This document shows positions 1-6,704 of a DNA stretch of 21,314 bases, piece after piece (position 1 is the stretch's first letter; each line of letters begins with the position of its first letter). A model generated the notes under the pieces. It saw nothing but the letters and a program-made list of their open reading frames with translations, was not told where the DNA came from and ran no database searches. The stretch lies in contig JAITKU010000264.1 in the NCBI GenBank assembly GCA_031278255.1, forward strand, positions 1 through 21,314. Direction: 5' to 3'. Both the position numbers and the translations under genes were made by a program. The stretch comes from Eubacteriales Family XIII. Incertae Sedis bacterium (GTDB taxonomy: Bacteria; Bacillota; Clostridia; Peptostreptococcales; Anaerovoracaceae).

Positions 1-22
1 TTCTCAACTCAACTTCTCAACT
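1..22. repeat. Short direct repeat TTCTCAACT x2
   Basis: The 9-mer TTCTCAACT occurs at 1-9 and again at 14-22, separated by CAAC. It is AT-richer than the coding DNA. It could be the end of a longer simple or dispersed repeat cut by the window edge. No function can be assigned. Confidence 0.4.
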
Positions 23-89
23 TATTTTTGTCTTGAGGTGTTGATTGTGCCACACATGCTCATGTTCGTTTTCGTTTCCAAATCGAAGA

Positions 90-116
90 GGCTGCCTCTT
101 TAATTTAGAGACAGCC
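90..116. terminator. Imperfect intergenic hairpin, possible terminator or repeat unit
   Basis: GGCTG (90-94) pairs with CAGCC (112-116). After a C-A mismatch, CTCT (96-99) pairs with AGAG (107-110), giving nine pairs around an AT-rich loop. No clean U-tract follows on either strand, so termination is uncertain. It may equally be part of a dispersed palindromic intergenic repeat, since the flanking DNA also looks repeat-like. Confidence 0.35.
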
Positions 117-138
117 CCTCCTCCGTTCATTTATGCCC

Positions 139-197
139 GGAGCACAGCGAACGGGTGCTTCGCTCCGCTCGCAATGACGGAAAGAGGGATTCACCGC
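139..197. repeat. Dispersed-repeat-like intergenic segment
   Basis: The segment contains AGCGAA (146-151) facing TTCGCT (159-164), followed by GCTCCGCTCGCAATGACGG. Sequence of the type 'TTCGCTCCGCTC...AATGACGG' is recalled as a frequent intergenic repeat in many uncultured bacterial genomes. That rests on memory; only one copy is visible here. Confidence 0.35.
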
Positions 198-274
198 AAT
201 GATTATTACGCCGGCGCCAAGGGTCTGAACCGCAAACCGGCATCACTTGATAGCCACAACTGCAAGATACGCCG

Positions 275-303
275 TTGACATACAGCGGTATTCGTGGCAT
301 AAT
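275..303 (+). promoter_or_regulatory. Sigma70-type promoter for the CIS operon
   Basis: A perfect -35 box TTGACA (275-280) is followed after exactly 17 nt by CATAAT (298-303), a 5/6 match to the -10 consensus. Transcription should start near 310, giving a leader of about 110 nt before the sheath ATG. The 8-bp palindrome GACATGTC (310-317) overlaps the predicted start and could be a small operator, but one palindrome this short is weak evidence. No comparable promoter stands out between the downstream genes, which fits a single long transcript. Confidence 0.7.
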
Positions 304-340
304 ATACGTGACATGTCGCATATCGAAAGAACGATTCCAT

Positions 341-360
341 CCCGGCGCAATGCTGCCGGG
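341..360 (+). promoter_or_regulatory. GC-rich leader hairpin upstream of the sheath gene
   Basis: CCCGGC (341-346) pairs with GCCGGG (355-360) across an 8-nt loop, inside the predicted 5' leader. No U-tract follows, so it does not look like an attenuator terminator. It could stabilise the mRNA or modulate access to the sheath ribosome site about 45 nt downstream. Function is not shown. Confidence 0.35.
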
Positions 361-419
361 TTCCGCGAACCATTTCTAAAAGTATTTGTGCCGTCACGGA
401 GACAAAGGAGGAAAAACGC

Positions 420-2135
420 ATGGCTGAATATCTTAGCCCGGGGGTCTATGTTGAAGAGTTCGACTCGGGCCCTGTGCCAATGGAAGGGGTGGGTACGTCT
501 ACCGCCGGATTCATCGGCTTGGCAGTCAAAGGCCCCGTGGGCGGCGCGCCTCAACTTGTCACCGGCGTTGCGGACTTCCGCCGCGCCTACGGCGGCTATC
601 TGTCCGCGAACGAGTTCGGCGACTACCGCTTTCTGGCTTATGCCGTCGAGCATTTTTTCACGAACGGAGGTACCCGCGCCTATATCGCCCGTGTCGCACC
701 GCCGGATGCGAAGAAGGCGACGTCCGCCGCCGAGAGTCCCTTGAAGTTGCGCGCGTCCAGCGTCGGCGCATGGGGCAACGAACTGAAAGCCGTTTTTTCT
801 CCCGCCGGCAAAGCCAAAACGCAGATTTTCGACCTTATCTCCCCGAAGCGGATTCGCGTGAAGAACAATGCGGGCTTCAACGCCGGGGACGTGATTGTGC
901 TGACGGACGGCGAAACGAAAAGTTACAATCGCGTAGTGAAATCGCAGGACAACGTGATTGACCTCCTGGACGACTTCGACGAGTCCGTCGTTGACAAAGC
1001 CCTCTCGCCGAAAAAGATTCTCTCGACTTGCGAGTTCAACCTCGACATCTATCACGACGATGTGGCGGAGAGTTACAGCAACCTTTCCCTCAACATCAAT
1101 ATCCCCGAGCACATCGGCAAAAAGCTGTCGCGCTCAGCGCTCGTGTCCATTGAATTGGCGAAGATTCCCGAAGATGCCTCGCCGCCCTACGCCTTGTTGG
1201 TCGGCGAGGAAAAAGCGACCGAAAAGAGCGTTTCCGTCACTTTCGGCGGCGGGAGCAACGGTTCGGCCGCCGCGATCACCGCCGACGTGTTTATGGGCGA
1301 GGACAACGGCCCCGGCAAACGCACAGGTATTCAGGCGTTCATCGACAATTCGGTCGTCAGCATTATGGCGGTTCCGGGCAACACCGACCCCAACGTGCAG
1401 TTGACGCTCGTCGCGCACTGCGAAAACCTGAAATCCCGCTTCGCCGTGCTTGACATGCCGCCGGAACTCACCAAGCCGGACGATTTGCTCGTTCATCGGG
1501 AGCTTTTCGACACGTCCTACGCCGCTCTGTACCATCCGTGGCTGCAGGTGTTCGACCCGTTGGACAAGCGGGGCATTTTTATCCCGCCTTCCGGCTCCGT
1601 CGTGGGCATCTATGCCCGGAGCGACGCTTCGCGCGGCGTACACAAAGCGCCCGGCAACGAAACTGTGCGGAGTTGCACGGGCCTTTCGGTGTCATACAAC
1701 AAGGGCGAACAGGATATTTTGAACCCCAAGGGCGTAAACCTCATCCGCGCCATTCCCGGCAGCGGCATCAATGTGTGGGGCGTGCGGACGGCAAGTTCAA
1801 ACAACCTGTGGAAATACGTCAACGTGAGAAGGTTGTTCATCTACGTCGAGGAAAGCATTAAGGCCAATACGAACTGGGTGGTGTTCGAACCCAACGACGA
1901 GGCGCTGTGGTCGCGGGTGGAACGGACCATCGCTTCGTTCCTGACCACGCTCTGGCGCGACGGCGCTTTGCAGGGCGCCACGCCGGCGGAAGCGTTCTAC
2001 GTCGTCGTCGGGCGATCCACGATGTCGCAGGACGACATCGACAACGGGCGGCTCATCTGCGAAATCGGTATCGCGGCCGTGAAGCCGGCGGAGTTCGTCA
2101 TCTTCAAGGTGACGCAGAATACGGCTACGGAATAG
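420..2135 (+). CDS. Contractile tail sheath protein
   Basis: This is the 571-aa sheath subunit, which polymerises around the tube and contracts to drive it forward. The N-terminus carries the sheath-family opening YLSPGVYVEE (residues 4-13), followed by the TSTAGFIGLA segment that leads into the core fold. The C-terminal part has the conserved pattern around GVNLIRAIPGSGINVWGVRT and the region from LFIYVEES to the end that forms the sheath mesh in relatives. A strong ribosome site, AAAGGAGG at 404-411, lies 8 nt before the ATG. It is the first gene after the promoter. Only one sheath gene is present, whereas Afp and PVC loci carry several paralogues, so the shaft should be built from one sheath type. 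Confidence 0.95.
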   Translation: MAEYLSPGVYVEEFDSGPVPMEGVGTSTAGFIGLAVKGPVGGAPQLVTGVADFRRAYGGYLSANEFGDYRFLAYAVEHFFTNGGTRAYIARVAPPDAKKATSAAESPLKLRASSVGAWGNELKAVFSPAGKAKTQIFDLISPKRIRVKNNAGFNAGDVIVLTDGETKSYNRVVKSQDNVIDLLDDFDESVVDKALSPKKILSTCEFNLDIYHDDVAESYSNLSLNINIPEHIGKKLSRSALVSIELAKIPEDASPPYALLVGEEKATEKSVSVTFGGGSNGSAAAITADVFMGEDNGPGKRTGIQAFIDNSVVSIMAVPGNTDPNVQLTLVAHCENLKSRFAVLDMPPELTKPDDLLVHRELFDTSYAALYHPWLQVFDPLDKRGIFIPPSGSVVGIYARSDASRGVHKAPGNETVRSCTGLSVSYNKGEQDILNPKGVNLIRAIPGSGINVWGVRTASSNNLWKYVNVRRLFIYVEESIKANTNWVVFEPNDEALWSRVERTIASFLTTLWRDGALQGATPAEAFYVVVGRSTMSQDDIDNGRLICEIGIAAVKPAEFVIFKVTQNTATE

Positions 2136-2153
2136 ACCGGGGGAGGATAAGAA

Positions 2154-2582
2154 ATGGCTACATATCCGTTCAACAAATTTCGATACAAGGTGGACATCCC
2201 CGACCTCGGCGTGGCCGGTTTCTCCGAGGTCACGGGCTTCGACGCCTCCATTGACGTGATAGAATACCGCAACGGCGATGAAAAACCGCCTACGCCGGCA
2301 AAACTGCCGGGCCTCCGCAAATACTCCAACGTGACGTTCAAGTGGGGCGTTACGGAGAGCAAAGCGGTGTACGAGTGGTTTGCGGAATGGATGGACAAAT
2401 CGAGCGAGCGCAAGGATGTCACGGTGACATTGCTCGACGACGAGGACGCCGAACAGGCGGCGTGGACGATTACCGCCGCTTGGCCGGTTAAGTACACCGC
2501 GCCGGAGTTCAACGCCACCTCCAGCGAGGTGGCAATCGAACAGGTCGAAGTCGCCCACGAAGGCTTGAAACGCACGAAATAA
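2154..2582 (+). CDS. Tail tube protein 1 (gp19-like)
   Basis: This 142-aa protein matches the T4 gp19/Hcp-like tube family used by CIS particles (Afp1/Afp5 type). It should form the hexameric rings of the inner tube. The pattern PFNKFRYKVDIPDLGVAGFS (residues 4-23), then a loop with EYRNG and the LPGLRKYSNVTFKWG strand, is typical of the family. So is the end, which reads FNATSSEVAIEQVEVAHEGL. GGGAGG at 2141-2146 sits 7 nt before the ATG, 18 nt after the sheath stop. Of the two tube genes here this is closest to the canonical main tube subunit. Confidence 0.93.
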   Translation: MATYPFNKFRYKVDIPDLGVAGFSEVTGFDASIDVIEYRNGDEKPPTPAKLPGLRKYSNVTFKWGVTESKAVYEWFAEWMDKSSERKDVTVTLLDDEDAEQAAWTITAAWPVKYTAPEFNATSSEVAIEQVEVAHEGLKRTK

Positions 2583-2644
2583 CAGGCGGAGTTTCCGTGC
2601 CTCTCGGGAATAACGCCGCCGCAGGCGAGACAAAGGGTGCGTAG

Positions 2645-3022
2645 ATGATATTACAAACCGAATACGATTTCGAGCTGCCGTTCGGCTGCGTCGACGAAGA
2701 CGGTACGTTGCACAAAGCGGGCAAGATGCGCATGGCGACGGCAGCCGATGAAATTTATCCCTTGCGGGAGCCTCGTGTGCAGGCGAATCCCGAGTATCTC
2801 TCCGTCGCTGTCTTGGCGCGGGTGATAACAAAGCTCGGACCCCTTGCCGACGAAGCCGTGACGCAAGACGTCGTCGAACGATTATTTGTGCAAGACTTAA
2901 CGTATTTGCAAGATTTATATAACAGAATAAACCAATCTGAATATCCTCAATACGAAGGTGTATGTCCCGAATGTGGAAAGGCGGTCAAGTTTCCGATAAA
3001 TTTTCGGCAGGCGGGGCAGTAA
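2645..3022 (+). CDS. Tail/baseplate assembly chaperone-like protein with C-terminal CxxC
   Basis: This 125-aa protein sits between the tube and later tail genes, the place of the tail assembly chaperone in contractile phages. It begins with a strand-rich segment (YDFELPFGCVDEDG, residues 7-20). A conserved-looking MRMATAADEIYP block and a helical middle follow, then CPECGK (107-112), a half zinc-ribbon seen in T4-baseplate-protein-like CIS genes. A weak AAAGGG precedes the ATG. It ends at TAA 3020-3022. A slippery heptamer lies in its own frame at 2998-3004 (Asn119-Phe120), so a fraction of ribosomes may continue in the -1 frame to 3198 and make a protein of about 184 aa. The assignment rests on position and pattern, not on a strong single motif. 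Confidence 0.75.
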   Translation: MILQTEYDFELPFGCVDEDGTLHKAGKMRMATAADEIYPLREPRVQANPEYLSVAVLARVITKLGPLADEAVTQDVVERLFVQDLTYLQDLYNRINQSEYPQYEGVCPECGKAVKFPINFRQAGQ

Positions 3023-3198
3023 TCACTTACCCCGCCTCCCGACTGTTTGAAGAAGTGACGTTTCTGGCGTATTATCTCCATTGGTCGAAGGACGAGCTGA
3101 TGGCGCTTCCCCATTGGGAGCGGCAGGAGTGGTGCCGCCGCGTAACGGCGGTGAACAAACAGTTGTCCGACGCGCCGGAGAACATTTTCGAGGTATGA
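2962..3198 (+). CDS. DUF6760-like small protein, probable -1 frameshift extension of the upstream gene
   Basis: The frame reads YPASRLFEEVTFLAYYLHW and then DELMALPHWERQEWCRR, a pattern I recall from the DUF6760 family found next to tube genes in CIS loci. It is -1 relative to the chaperone gene and overlaps its end by 61 nt. The first ATG (2962) has GAAGG only 3 nt upstream, and ATG 2971 has only a weak GAAGGTG 10 nt upstream, so independent initiation looks poor. The conserved part begins only at about residue 23, after the slip site. If made by frameshifting, its own contribution is the 64 residues encoded from 3004. It ends at TGA 3196-3198, 4 nt before the next ATG. Confidence 0.75.
   Translation: MSRMWKGGQVSDKFSAGGAVITYPASRLFEEVTFLAYYLHWSKDELMALPHWERQEWCRRVTAVNKQLSDAPENIFEV
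2998..3058 (+). promoter_or_regulatory. Probable programmed -1 frameshift signal (slippery heptamer plus pseudoknot)
   Basis: The heptamer A_AAT_TTT (2998-3004) is correctly phased with the upstream gene: codons AAT 2999-3001 and TTT 3002-3004 can re-pair as AAA and TTT. After 4 nt, AGGCGGGG (3009-3016) pairs perfectly with CCCCGCCT (3030-3037). The loop holds the zero-frame stop TAA (3020-3022) and TCACTT (3023-3028), which is complementary to AAGTGA (3053-3058). The result is an H-type pseudoknot with stems of 8 and 6 bp and loops of 6, 1 and 15 nt. After slipping, translation enters the DUF6760-like frame at TCG (3004-3006). Shift efficiency cannot be judged from sequence. Confidence 0.75.
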
Positions 3199-3202
3199 GG
3201 CT

Positions 3203-3643
3203 ATGGCGGATTTGCATAAACTTCTGACGGGGCACAGATTCAAGGTCACGATGTCCGACGCGGGAAAAAACAACGCGTATTTCACCTGTGGGTTCAAATC
3301 CGTCAGGGGCGTGAAGATCGCGAGAGCTTACGAGCCGCTGGCGGTCGGCGGCAAGAACGACGGTCCTGTGTTGTTGCCTCTGCCGGTCAAGGAGCCGGGG
3401 CGGCTTACCTTGGAACACGGCAAGGCGCCGAAAGAGCGCATTGCCTGGTTTGAGGCGGGACGCTCCCTCGGAATGGACGTATTGGTGTCCGTGCTGGACG
3501 AGACGATGGAGAAAGCCGCGGAATACGCGCTGAAGGGCGCGGTGATCGAGTCGGTGGAATTGAGCGCGTTGGACGCGCTGTCGTCGGAGGTGCTGATAGA
3601 GAGCGTGACGATTCTCTGCTCCGGCATACGGGAGACGATCTAA
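3203..3643 (+). CDS. Tail tube protein 2 (gp19/Afp5-like)
   Basis: This 146-aa protein is a second member of the tube family. It opens LLTGHRFKVTMSD (residues 7-19), then FKSVRGVKIARAYEPLAVGG, a strand LTLEHGK, and ends with strands ELSALDALSSEVLIESVTI, matching the order of elements in tube protein 1. CIS loci usually carry a main tube protein and a second one that joins the tube to the hub or spike (Afp5 role); that role is likely here. The ATG follows the frameshift product's stop by 4 nt. AGGT at 3191-3194 is the only well-placed ribosome contact, so translational coupling is likely. Confidence 0.85.
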   Translation: MADLHKLLTGHRFKVTMSDAGKNNAYFTCGFKSVRGVKIARAYEPLAVGGKNDGPVLLPLPVKEPGRLTLEHGKAPKERIAWFEAGRSLGMDVLVSVLDETMEKAAEYALKGAVIESVELSALDALSSEVLIESVTILCSGIRETI

Positions 3644-4282
3644 ATGCAAGATCTGTTGGGCACCGTCAGGGAACGCTACCGCAGAAACATCAGTTGCCGA
3701 AACCTGTCCACGCTGACGCACCGGACGCGGAATGCGATTGCCGACAAGACGGCGGAGCCGGAAGAAAAGCGCGAGAGGGGCTTTTTCGATTTCCTGCGGC
3801 CGCATCTCTTTGGCATAAGCAAGAAGCTTCACGAAGAAATAGGAAAGCTGATCGAACGGCGGGAAAAGACGGTTTTGCAGACCGTGAACCGGGATGTGCT
3901 GCGTCTCACAGAGCGGCAGGGCCGGCAATGGAAAGCCGAGACGGCCCGCACGGAACGCACGAGACTCGAAACGGCCAAGAGATCCGAGAAGCGCGTGGAG
4001 CTCTTTATGACGGACACGGGGGCGAAACTGAAAGCCGTGCAAAAAGAACTCGACCGGCTGAAGGCCGAGGACGCCGCCCGCAAACGCGAGCGGGACAGGA
4101 TGACGAACGAGGACTTGCCGCTGTCCCACAGGGCGGGGAGGAAACTGACGAACGACAAGGCGGAACGCGAACGAGAAGAACTGCGCCGGGAGATAAATGA
4201 CAAGGCCGCGAAAACAGAACGGCGCGTCCTGCGCAAGCTGCGGGACGAGGACGAATACGAGCAGAGGAGGCGGGGTTGTTGA
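3644..4282 (+). CDS. Charged coiled-coil protein of unknown function, candidate short tape measure
   Basis: I do not recognise this 212-aa protein. The first 45 residues are basic. A short hydrophobic island follows (RGFFDFLRPHLFGISKKL, about residues 45-62), and the remainder is almost entirely Arg, Lys, Glu, Asp, Ala and Leu in a helical, coiled-coil-like pattern. The start codon abuts the previous stop (TAA 3641-3643). Its stop overlaps the LysM gene, so it is embedded in the tail operon. By gene order it lies between tube/chaperone genes and the LysM gene, the slot of the tape measure in contractile phages. A fully helical 212-residue ruler would span about 32 nm. A chaperone or scaffold role is equally possible. 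Confidence 0.6.
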   Translation: MQDLLGTVRERYRRNISCRNLSTLTHRTRNAIADKTAEPEEKRERGFFDFLRPHLFGISKKLHEEIGKLIERREKTVLQTVNRDVLRLTERQGRQWKAETARTERTRLETAKRSEKRVELFMTDTGAKLKAVQKELDRLKAEDAARKRERDRMTNEDLPLSHRAGRKLTNDKAEREREELRREINDKAAKTERRVLRKLRDEDEYEQRRRGC

Positions 4283-4935
4283 TTGAGCGGGCGAAAATCA
4301 CCGTGTTAAACGACAAAATGCAAGCTGTCGAGAGTATCGACATACAATTTAACCCATCCGAATTTTCAATCGACCGTTCCGCGCGTTTTTCCGACGACGA
4401 CGAATCGGTGTTGACCGATGCCGCAGAATCGCCGCAATTCCTATCCGAGAGGCGCGCGGTCTTGAAAGTGAAGTTGACCCTTGACGGTTTCACGTCGGCG
4501 GACGCCTTGGACGAGGAAAAAGCGGAGGACGTGAGCAAACGCGTCAAGAAGCTTCGTAAGCTTGTTACGCTCGACGAGAAACTGCATCGGCCGCCGCTGT
4601 GTTTGTTCGAGTGGGGGACGACCGCTTTTACGGGCTATACCGAGAACATGAACGTCAACTATACGATGTTCAGCTCCGGAGGCATACCGATCCGCGCCAC
4701 CGTAGACCTGACTTTCAAGAGCGTGGATAAGAAACAAACCGCTCTGCAATCCCCCGACCGCACGAAGCGGCACGTTTTGACGCAGGGTACGCCGCTGTAC
4801 GCGGTGGCATACGAGGCCTACAACGATCCGACGGAGTGGCGGCCCATCGCCGAGGCGAACGGGATTAAAAATCCGCGCAAGCTGCGAGCGGGAACCGTTT
4901 TGAAAATACCTCCCTTGGAGTTCGAACCCCTATGA
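4276..4935 (+). CDS. LysM-containing CIS tube/hub protein (Afp7-like)
   Basis: This protein of 218-219 aa has an N-terminal CIS-tube-type domain: VESIDIQFNPSEFSIDRSA (residues 18-36), then the strand block LKVKLTLDGF and LCLFEWGTTAFTGYTENMNV. It ends in a LysM domain of about 45 residues (166-213), recognisable from HVLTQGTPLYAVAYEAYND and LRAGTVLKIP. In relatives this protein connects the tube to the hub or chaperones the hub. AGGAGG (4265-4270) precedes two adjacent TTG codons. The second (4279) has the better 8-nt spacing, so the true start may be 4279. It overlaps the coiled-coil gene upstream and overlaps the hub gene by ATGA. Confidence 0.88.
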   Translation: MLIERAKITVLNDKMQAVESIDIQFNPSEFSIDRSARFSDDDESVLTDAAESPQFLSERRAVLKVKLTLDGFTSADALDEEKAEDVSKRVKKLRKLVTLDEKLHRPPLCLFEWGTTAFTGYTENMNVNYTMFSSGGIPIRATVDLTFKSVDKKQTALQSPDRTKRHVLTQGTPLYAVAYEAYNDPTEWRPIAEANGIKNPRKLRAGTVLKIPPLEFEPL

Positions 4936-5969
4936 GTACCTACGACGCGTTGCGCAAGAGGTACGACGGCTTCGCCGTGCCCGCGTTCAAGATCACCTGC
5001 GGCGGGAGCGAGCTGAAACGGTCCGCTTTCACTTTTTCGGAAATTGCCGTGGATGTCGGAATGGGCGCGACGGCGGGCGCCGCGAGGTTCACGCTCACCG
5101 ACGTGTACGAGCGCGGTTCGCGCCGGTTTGCGCCGGACGCGTTGAAATCCCTCGTACCCGGGAAGAAGGTGTCCGTCGCCCTCGGCTACGGCAGCGACAC
5201 GACGGAGGTGTTCACGGGCTACATCGACGAGTTGAAAACCCGGTTCGACGAGGAGATGACGCTGACCGCGCTCTGTCTCGACGCCAGAGGGCTGATGCGC
5301 TCCGGTTCGGCATACGCGGCGATGAAAGACAAAAAAATTCAGGACGCGGTGGCGGCCGTGCTTGATCGCTACGCCGCGCTCGTTACCGCGAAAGACGTAA
5401 AGCTCGACGCCTGGGAACAAGAAGTGAATCTTACGCAAGCGGGGACGGACTTGGATTACATCATTGAAGCCGCCGAGGCGAGAGGCTTGTTCTTACGGAT
5501 CGACAAGGGCAAAGCGATAATCGGCCCGGCGCAGGATACTGTCTGCATCGAATTCGATTGGGAGCAGTTTGCGATGGAATTCTCCGTCCGGTATCTCGAT
5601 GAGAAGTTGACCGCTTACGGCTACGACGCGCAGAAGATGGAGGCATTCACCGCTGAGGCGAAAGCGAAGCAAGCGGCGAAGCAGGAAGCCTTGCTTACCG
5701 TGCGGAGCGCCTTGCGCCTCTCCCGCCGGTATACGGGCGACACGGCGAAAAAACACGCGGAGGCGCTCGGCAAGACAAAGACGGGCGCCGCGCTGTTCGG
5801 CAAAATCTCCTGTGTGGGCTTACCGGAGGCGCTTGTCGGACAGAAGGTAAAGATCAATAAGTTTCCGCTGACCGCGTTGGGGGTTCCCGACAAGCTGATC
5901 GTCACCGCCGTCAGCCATCGCATTGAAAGGGAAAGCGGCTTTATGACCGAAATAGAGGTGAGCGGCTGA
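4932..5969 (+). CDS. Baseplate hub protein, gpD/gp27-like (late control protein D family)
   Basis: This 345-aa protein resembles the phage late control D/VgrG N-terminal (gp27) family, which forms the trimeric hub adapting the sixfold tube to the threefold spike. Visible family features are PAFKITCGGSEL near the start, KVSVALGYGSDTTEVFTGYI (about residues 80-98), and the second barrel half with AALVTAKDVKLDAWEQEVNL and the LDYIIEAAEARGLFLRIDKG segment. The C-terminus (LIVTAVSHRIERESGFMTEI) is also typical. In Afp8 and VgrG the hub and spike are one polypeptide; here the spike is the next, separate gene, overlapping by TGATG. The start overlaps the LysM stop. Confidence 0.9.
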   Translation: MSTYDALRKRYDGFAVPAFKITCGGSELKRSAFTFSEIAVDVGMGATAGAARFTLTDVYERGSRRFAPDALKSLVPGKKVSVALGYGSDTTEVFTGYIDELKTRFDEEMTLTALCLDARGLMRSGSAYAAMKDKKIQDAVAAVLDRYAALVTAKDVKLDAWEQEVNLTQAGTDLDYIIEAAEARGLFLRIDKGKAIIGPAQDTVCIEFDWEQFAMEFSVRYLDEKLTAYGYDAQKMEAFTAEAKAKQAAKQEALLTVRSALRLSRRYTGDTAKKHAEALGKTKTGAALFGKISCVGLPEALVGQKVKINKFPLTALGVPDKLIVTAVSHRIERESGFMTEIEVSG

Positions 5970-6685
5970 TGGATTTGACGCTCGGCACAGTCAAGGAAAA
6001 CTATGACAAGGACCACCCCGGGATGCTGTTGGTGACGATTCCGACCTTCGATAAGAGCGGCGGCGATACCGCGTGGCTCCCGGCGGCGGCGCCATACGCG
6101 GGGAAGGATTACGGGTTTTACGTCTTGCCGGAGAAAGACGAGCAGGTAATCATCGGCTTCCTTGACGGCGACAGGCATGCGGGTGTCGTCATCGGCAGCC
6201 TGTGGAACAGGAAGAACACGCACCCGCCGAAGACGGTCACGGAGAAAAACGAAGTCCGGGCGTTCGTCACCAAGGGCGGGCACAGCATAATCATCAAAGA
6301 CGGCGACGAGGGCGGCGTGACGGTCAAGACCAAGGCCGGACACACGATTTCCATCGCCGAAAAGGACAAGAAAATCTCCGTCTTGACGAGCGACGGGAAA
6401 GAAACAATCACCCTCGACGAGGGTGGCGGCGAGCTGTCCGTAAATGCCGATAAGAAAATCTCTCTGAAAGCGCAGGAGATCACAATCGAAGGCAATATCT
6501 CCGGAAAGGGCCGGGCGATTTCCTTGGAGGCGGACGGAAACCTCGACCTCAAGGGCAAGCAGATCAAGATTGACGGCAGCGCGGCGAAGATGAATTCGCA
6601 GAATACCGAGCTTACGGGCATGGCGGTGAAGGTCGAGAGCAACGGGATACTGACGCTGAAAGGCGCAATGACGAAGATCAACTGA
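5969..6685 (+). CDS. Spike protein, gp5/gpV-like OB domain plus beta-helix
   Basis: This is a 238-aa spike subunit. Residues 1-75 look like the gp5/gpV OB fold: LGTVKENYDKDHPGMLLVTI, then AWLPAAAPYAGKDYGFYVLP, then EQVIIGFLDGDRHAGVVIGS. From about residue 90 the chain becomes short alternating strands rich in Ile, Val, Lys, Gly and Asp (HSIIIKDGDEGGVTVKTKAG onward), as expected for the intertwined triple beta-helix needle. No lysozyme domain is present, unlike T4 gp5. It should trimerise under the hub and carry the PAAR-like tip (16664-17050). It is translationally coupled to the hub gene. Confidence 0.9.
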   Translation: MDLTLGTVKENYDKDHPGMLLVTIPTFDKSGGDTAWLPAAAPYAGKDYGFYVLPEKDEQVIIGFLDGDRHAGVVIGSLWNRKNTHPPKTVTEKNEVRAFVTKGGHSIIIKDGDEGGVTVKTKAGHTISIAEKDKKISVLTSDGKETITLDEGGGELSVNADKKISLKAQEITIEGNISGKGRAISLEADGNLDLKGKQIKIDGSAAKMNSQNTELTGMAVKVESNGILTLKGAMTKIN

Positions 6686-6704
6686 GACGGCGGGGAGGGC
6701 CGAC

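Larger units (their letters stand above)
1..419. other. Non-coding upstream region of the CIS operon
   Basis: I see no convincing gene here. The small open frames overlap one another on both strands, lack ribosome sites and run through repeat-like sequence. The stretch holds a short direct repeat at the left end, an imperfect hairpin around 90-116, a low-complexity repeat-like segment around 139-197, a sigma70-type promoter at 275-303, a leader hairpin at 341-360 and the ribosome site of the sheath gene at 404-411. What lies to the left of the window is unknown. Confidence 0.75.

Noticed and set aside
45..278. Small open frame in the left intergenic region
   Set aside because: It has no ribosome site, runs through hairpin and repeat-like DNA, overlaps the promoter, and its composition does not look like protein-coding sequence.
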